Shown here piece after piece: positions 46,060 through 49,331 of a stretch of 49,331 bases of DNA. The DNA is taken from assembly GCA_903924405.1 (NCBI GenBank), contig CAIYBH010000158.1, forward strand, positions 1 through 49,331, read 5' to 3'. The notes beneath the pieces are model-generated. The model saw only the letters and a program-made list of their open reading frames with translations, was not told the origin of the DNA and searched no databases. The translations under genes and the position numbers were made by a program. Each line of letters begins with the position of its first letter. Position 1 is the first letter of the stretch. The DNA is from an uncultured Planctomycetaceae bacterium. GTDB lineage: Bacteria; Planctomycetota; Planctomycetia; Planctomycetales; Planctomycetaceae.

Positions 46060-47436
46060 TCAGAATAACTCGTGTATTTCCCGATACCCGAAGTCCACCA
46101 GCGGAAACGGACGCCCCGCCGGACCGGGCAGATGGGAATCCAGCTTTAGTCCCAGGCTGTGAAAGATCGTGGCAATCACGTCCCCGGGCTGTACAGGTCG
46201 ATCCGCCGGAACACCTCCAATCGGATCACTCGCCCCCACAACCTGTCCCCCCTTCACACCGCCACCCGCAAAACCAACGGTAAAGCACTGAGGCCAGTGA
46301 TCTCGCCCGCCAGCGGGATTCACTTTCGGAGTGCGACCGAATTCGGCAAGGTTGCAGACAAGCGTATTGCCCAGCAAGCCTCGCTGATGCAGATCCTCGA
46401 TCAGCGCCGAATATCCCTGGTCATACATCGGCGCCACGATGTCCCGCATGCCTTCGATCGACGTGAATGGTTTCGATCCGTGGATGTCCCAGGTGATCTC
46501 ATCAAACACGGTCAGGAACGTATTGACTGTAACAAACCGGACACCCGCCTCCACCAGACGACGAGCCAGCAGACAACACTGCCCGAAACGATTCATCCCA
46601 TAACGGTCACGAACGGATGAGGATTCCTGGGACAAATCAAAAGCCTGACGGGCCTGCGGACTGGACATCAGACGGTAGGCGGCTTCAAAATTCTTCCCCA
46701 TCATTCCCGCATTTTCCGTGGATTCGAAATCCTTCACCGTCGAATCCACGAGGTCACGCAGGCGACGACGACGCGACAACCGAACCTCACCCAGCGTCGC
46801 TGGTGGTAACAGGTCCGGGACCCGAAAATCCGGCCGCGATGGATCTGCCATCAACGCAAACGGATCGTGAGCCTTCCCCAGAAAACCGCCAGCCTGACCA
46901 TTCGGCAGGTTTCCACCCCCACGCCCCATCGTCTCCGGCAAAACCACAAACGGCGGAAGATCAGAACGACGCCCACGCAGATAACTCAGAACCGAACCTG
47001 CATGCGGAGTATTCACTCCGCCCTGAAACTGACGCCCGGTCTGCATCATCTGCCAGCCAGCATCATGGACAGCCGCACCCGTGTGATGGCAACTCCGAAC
47101 CAAAGCCACATGCTCTGAAATCGCCGCATGCCGCGGCAGTATCTCCGATAACTGATAGGCGCCACTGCTGGTGGCAATCGGCTTGAACGGCCCACGCACC
47201 TCCAGCGGTGCCTCGGGCTTCATGTCAAAGGTATCCAGCTGACTGGGGGCCCCAAGGTTAAACAACATGATGCAGGATCGCTCATCATGGCCCTCTGAAA
47301 CCTGACCCTGCTCCTTCGCCTCAAGGTAATCCACCAGCGAAAGCCCACTCACCCCCAGAGTACCCACCTGCAGAAAATCCCGGCGAGTCGTACCGTCACA
47401 GGTGTGCGCTTTTCCCCGGCCTGTCAGATTCAGCAT
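46060..47436 (-). CDS. DUF1501 protein with twin-arginine signal
   Basis: About 458 residues. A Tat-like signal lies at the N-terminus (TRRDFLQVGTLGVSGLSL), implying export in folded form. DUF1501 proteins are related to the alkaline-phosphatase/sulfatase superfamily and often accompany DUF1549/1553 proteins in planctomycetes. Visible parts: CIMLFNLGAPSQLDTFDMKP, HTGAAVHDAGWQMMQTGRQF, GNTLVCNLAEFGRTPKVNPA and GGRDHWPQCFTVGFAGGG. The start at ATG 47436 is chosen for GAGGA upstream; the frame extends further up to 47523. It lies upstream of the cytochrome gene on the same strand. Confidence 0.9.
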   Translation of the reverse strand: MLNLTGRGKAHTCDGTTRRDFLQVGTLGVSGLSLVDYLEAKEQGQVSEGHDERSCIMLFNLGAPSQLDTFDMKPEAPLEVRGPFKPIATSSGAYQLSEILPRHAAISEHVALVRSCHHTGAAVHDAGWQMMQTGRQFQGGVNTPHAGSVLSYLRGRRSDLPPFVVLPETMGRGGGNLPNGQAGGFLGKAHDPFALMADPSRPDFRVPDLLPPATLGEVRLSRRRRLRDLVDSTVKDFESTENAGMMGKNFEAAYRLMSSPQARQAFDLSQESSSVRDRYGMNRFGQCCLLARRLVEAGVRFVTVNTFLTVFDEITWDIHGSKPFTSIEGMRDIVAPMYDQGYSALIEDLHQRGLLGNTLVCNLAEFGRTPKVNPAGGRDHWPQCFTVGFAGGGVKGGQVVGASDPIGGVPADRPVQPGDVIATIFHSLGLKLDSHLPGPAGRPFPLVDFGYREIHELF

Positions 47437-47794
47437 GGCAGAATTCCTCTCACCCTCAATGACCAGCTTGCAGATGTCAATTCCGGCTGAAACACCCTGC
47501 CGAAATCCACCACCCTCCACCAAAACTCTCTAAAAAAGCGGAACCACGCGTCCAACCGCTGCCGCCGTCGACTGCACTTTCACACCCCATGCTAACCAGC
47601 CTCACGGGCAACAACAACAGAAGAATGCTGTCGGTTCACGGTAAGCTGTGGAATCCTCTGCCGCGATGAGTTAGCCTACGCAGACAGGTTCAAACAAACC
47701 AGCGGGGCCTGTGCATGAAGTCAGTAACCTGACTTCACACCTCCCATTCTGTTCGACACCCTGTTGACGGACATTTTTCCCATCGGAGATACCC
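47437..47794. other. Divergent region between DUF1501 and DUF1080 genes
   Basis: About 358 bases. It holds a 9-base inverted repeat (47716-47737) upstream of the DUF1080 gene and a TTGACG near 47764. No gene was recognised. Confidence 0.4.
47716..47737. repeat. Inverted repeat upstream of DUF1080 gene
   Basis: A perfect 9-base stem (TGAAGTCAG / CTGACTTCA) with a TAAC loop, 57 bases before ATG 47795. It could be a regulator binding site or an RNA hairpin. Confidence 0.55.
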
Positions 47795-48424
47795 ATGATT
47801 CGCAGAACATTCCTCACTCTCGCCGCCGCACTCCTGTGCCTGCCAGCTCAGGCCACTGACAACGATGCAGAATGGACAACCCTGTTCGACGGAAAGTCCC
47901 TCGTCGGCTGGAAGGCCAGTGAACACAAAGAATCATGGAAGGTCGAGAATGGCACACTTGTCTGCCACGGCGAGCGCAGCCACCTGTTCTATGAAGGTCA
48001 GAAAGAGCCCTTCCGGAATTTCGAATTCGAATGCGAAGTCATGACCACGCCGGGAAGTAATGCCGGAATCTACTTCCACACCCGGTGGCAGGACACCGGA
48101 TGGCCTCGCTACGGACTGGAATGCCAGGTCAATGTCACCCAGTCTGACCCGAAGAAATCCGGTAGCCTCTATGGGGTGGTTGATGTCCCTAACCCCGGGC
48201 TGAAAGACAACGAGTGGTACAAAACCACCATTCGCGTCGAAGGCAGGCACATCGTTATCAAAATCAACGACAAAACCACCGTCGACTACACGGAACCCGA
48301 GGGAAAAGCCGCCTTCTCACCAGAATTCGAACGACGTCTCGGCGAAGGAACCTTTGCCCTGCAGGCCCATGACCCTGACAGCAAGGTGTACTTTCGCAAC
48401 ATCCGAGTCCGCCGTCTGAAATAA
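47795..48424 (+). CDS. DUF1080 (3-keto-disaccharide hydrolase-like) secreted protein
   Basis: 209 residues with a signal peptide (about 1-22, ending PAQA). DUF1080 is a concanavalin-like fold; some members hydrolyse 3-keto-disaccharides. The family segments are EWTTLFDGKSLVGWKA, FECEVMTTPGSNAGIYFHTR, GLECQVNVTQ and FALQAHDPDSKVYFRNIRVR. The SD GGAGA precedes ATG. It is close to the ThuA and cytochrome group, suggesting use of the same sugars, but it is transcribed in the opposite direction from the DUF1501 gene. Confidence 0.9.
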   Translation: MIRRTFLTLAAALLCLPAQATDNDAEWTTLFDGKSLVGWKASEHKESWKVENGTLVCHGERSHLFYEGQKEPFRNFEFECEVMTTPGSNAGIYFHTRWQDTGWPRYGLECQVNVTQSDPKKSGSLYGVVDVPNPGLKDNEWYKTTIRVEGRHIVIKINDKTTVDYTEPEGKAAFSPEFERRLGEGTFALQAHDPDSKVYFRNIRVRRLK

Positions 48425-48568
48425 TCAACAGCAGCCCAACTCAAACCCGGCAACTCAGCCCCGGTCGCCAATACCGGGGCGCCGCGCCCTCCTTCTCTGT
48501 GCTTTCTGTTTTACCGGCACTTCGAGCTTCCCACCGGACCTCGAAGGCGACCGCCAGGAGACTTCCCC

Positions 48569-48973
48569 GTGCCAGTCCGAATGGAACTCACCCGCGTCGT
48601 CGATTGCGACCTGAATGACCAGCACTGGATTCATCTGACAGAAGTCGGCGGCCAGAGAACCTTCACCATCGTAATCGGACAAATCGAAGCACAGGTGATC
48701 AACCGCCGCCTGCTGGAAGAACCCCCGTTTCGCCCCCTCACACACCAGTTGCTCAACAACATCGTTGAAACACTCGGCGGGCGGATTGAGGACATCCTCA
48801 TCACTGAACTCCGGGAACACACCTACTTCGCCGTCGTCCGCATCCGAGTCGCCGACCAGCTTCACGCTATCGACTGTCGCCCCAGCGACGGCATCGCCCT
48901 CGCCGTCCACCACTCCCCCATCCTCCCAATCTACATCGAAGAAAACGTTCTCAAGTCACTCACAGGGATCTAA
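48569..48973 (+). CDS. Bifunctional nuclease family protein (DUF151)
   Basis: 134 residues from a GTG start with CAGGAG eight bases before it. DUF151 proteins have been reported to have DNase and RNase activity, or to act in plant-pathogen contexts; the role in bacteria is little known. Visible parts: TFTIVIGQIEAQVINRRLLE, LLNNIVETLGGRIEDILITE, YFAVVRIRVADQLHAIDCRP and CRPSDGIALAVHHSPILPIY. The typical RPSDAIALA motif is present with one change (RPSDGIALA). The gene follows the DUF1080 gene by about 144 bases. Confidence 0.88.
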   Translation: MPVRMELTRVVDCDLNDQHWIHLTEVGGQRTFTIVIGQIEAQVINRRLLEEPPFRPLTHQLLNNIVETLGGRIEDILITELREHTYFAVVRIRVADQLHAIDCRPSDGIALAVHHSPILPIYIEENVLKSLTGI

Positions 48974-49017
48974 AACTCCCCCCTCACTCCGCCAACAAAG
49001 TCTTGGCCTGTTCACTC

Positions 49018-49032
49018 AGGTGCCATGCACCT
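49018..49032. repeat. REP-like palindrome upstream of right transposase copy
   Basis: Arms AGGTGC (49018-49023) and GCACCT (49027-49032) with a CAT loop. The sequence from 49018 to 49038 matches the reverse complement of the left-hand palindrome and its flank (about 140-160). It lies 56 bases before the ATG of the transposase copy. Confidence 0.6.
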
Positions 49033-49088
49033 TGACAAGGGAAAATCACCCGCTAAGATATCCCCATCCTTGCTTCGGAGCCTCTGCC

Positions 49089-49331
49089 ATGCCACGCGTG
49101 AACCGTCGAGAAATCCTGGCTGATTCAGAAATTCAGGTCTTTCATGTGGTCAATCGGTGTGTTCGCCGGACAAACCTGTGCGGCCGGGATCCGTTGTCGA
49201 AAAAGGATTAGTCACCTCGCAGAGAGTGGGTGCGCCAGCGGCTTGAGGTTCTGGCGGGTGTCTTTGCCGTGGAAATTCTCCGCTATGCCGTGATGAGCAA
49301 TCATCTGCACGTCATCGTGCGGACTCGACCA
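49089..49331 (+). pseudogene. REP-associated transposase copy with in-frame TAG, cut by window edge
   Basis: The frame opens at ATG 49089 and reads MPRVNRREILADSEIQVFHV onward, then meets TAG at 49209-49211 after codon 40. The same frame continues beyond the stop to the end of the window with family-like sequence ([20 protein letters not shown], then [16 protein letters not shown]), including the HLH (HUH) motif of Y1 transposases. Family members usually have KD followed by an aromatic residue and HR at the stop position, so the TAG probably replaces a Tyr codon. The gene is therefore either a pseudogene or mis-sequenced here. Its inverted partner is at 1-89. Confidence 0.75.

Overview
The window reads as a chromosomal piece of a planctomycete (phylum Planctomycetota, probably order Planctomycetales). 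The evidence is the gene content: a BIG2/DUF1549/DUF1553 giant secreted protein, a DUF1501 twin-arginine protein, a DUF1080 hydrolase-like protein, a ThuA protein, a multi-CXXCH cytochrome, planctomycete-style ECF sigma factors and a primary sigma factor with a long central spacer, mixed with ordinary housekeeping genes. No tRNA, rRNA, CRISPR array, phage or plasmid genes were seen.

Layout. Positions 1-161 hold the 5' part of a REP-associated (HUH, Y1) transposase on the minus strand with its palindrome. 235-5091: an ApbE flavin transferase, an ECF sigma factor, a decayed or small ORF, and a large DUF1549/DUF1553 protein. 5482-7757: a divergent type I glutamine synthetase and a family I pyrophosphatase. 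7814-11112 (minus): a secreted esterase downstream of a large EF-hand/redoxin/cytochrome/copper-monooxygenase fusion. 11904-16865: ribosomal protein S1, a membrane pseudokinase, a Pro/Met/Gln-rich secreted protein and a CXXC small protein. 17005-19616: an AlkA-type glycosylase, an unknown protein, and an ECF sigma factor with a membrane partner. 20026-23777: a long helical membrane-anchored protein coupled to a degenerate D-threonine-aldolase-fold protein. 23732-28405 (minus): EamA transporter, phosphatidylserine synthase, phosphatidylserine decarboxylase (a phosphatidylethanolamine route) and an HtrA-like protease. 29223-31990: a beta-hydroxyacid dehydrogenase and a jellyroll/propeller protein. 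32189-35106 (minus): primary sigma factor and a STAS protein. 35639-40675: DUF4177 protein, CrtI-like oxidoreductase (minus), an unknown secreted protein and ScpB. 40789-47436 (minus): ThuA, sorbosone-dehydrogenase-like propeller, pentahaem cytochrome and DUF1501. 47795-48973: DUF1080 protein and a bifunctional-nuclease-family protein. 49018-49331: a second transposase copy, in inverted orientation to the first, with an in-frame TAG.

The genes form small functional groups rather than one pathway. The group from about 40.8 to 48.4 kb looks like the secreted sugar and sulfated-polysaccharide catabolism apparatus of planctomycetes. The psd-pssA-eamA group makes membrane lipid. The rest is core metabolism and regulation. 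I found no convincing single large new system. The most unusual items are the glutamine synthetase homologue lacking a metal-binding glutamate, the jellyroll domain split by a seven-bladed propeller, the EF-hand/redoxin/haem/copper fusion, the aldolase-fold protein lacking the usual lysine, and the near-identical transposase copies at both ends. Those copies may mark both limits of an assembly contig.
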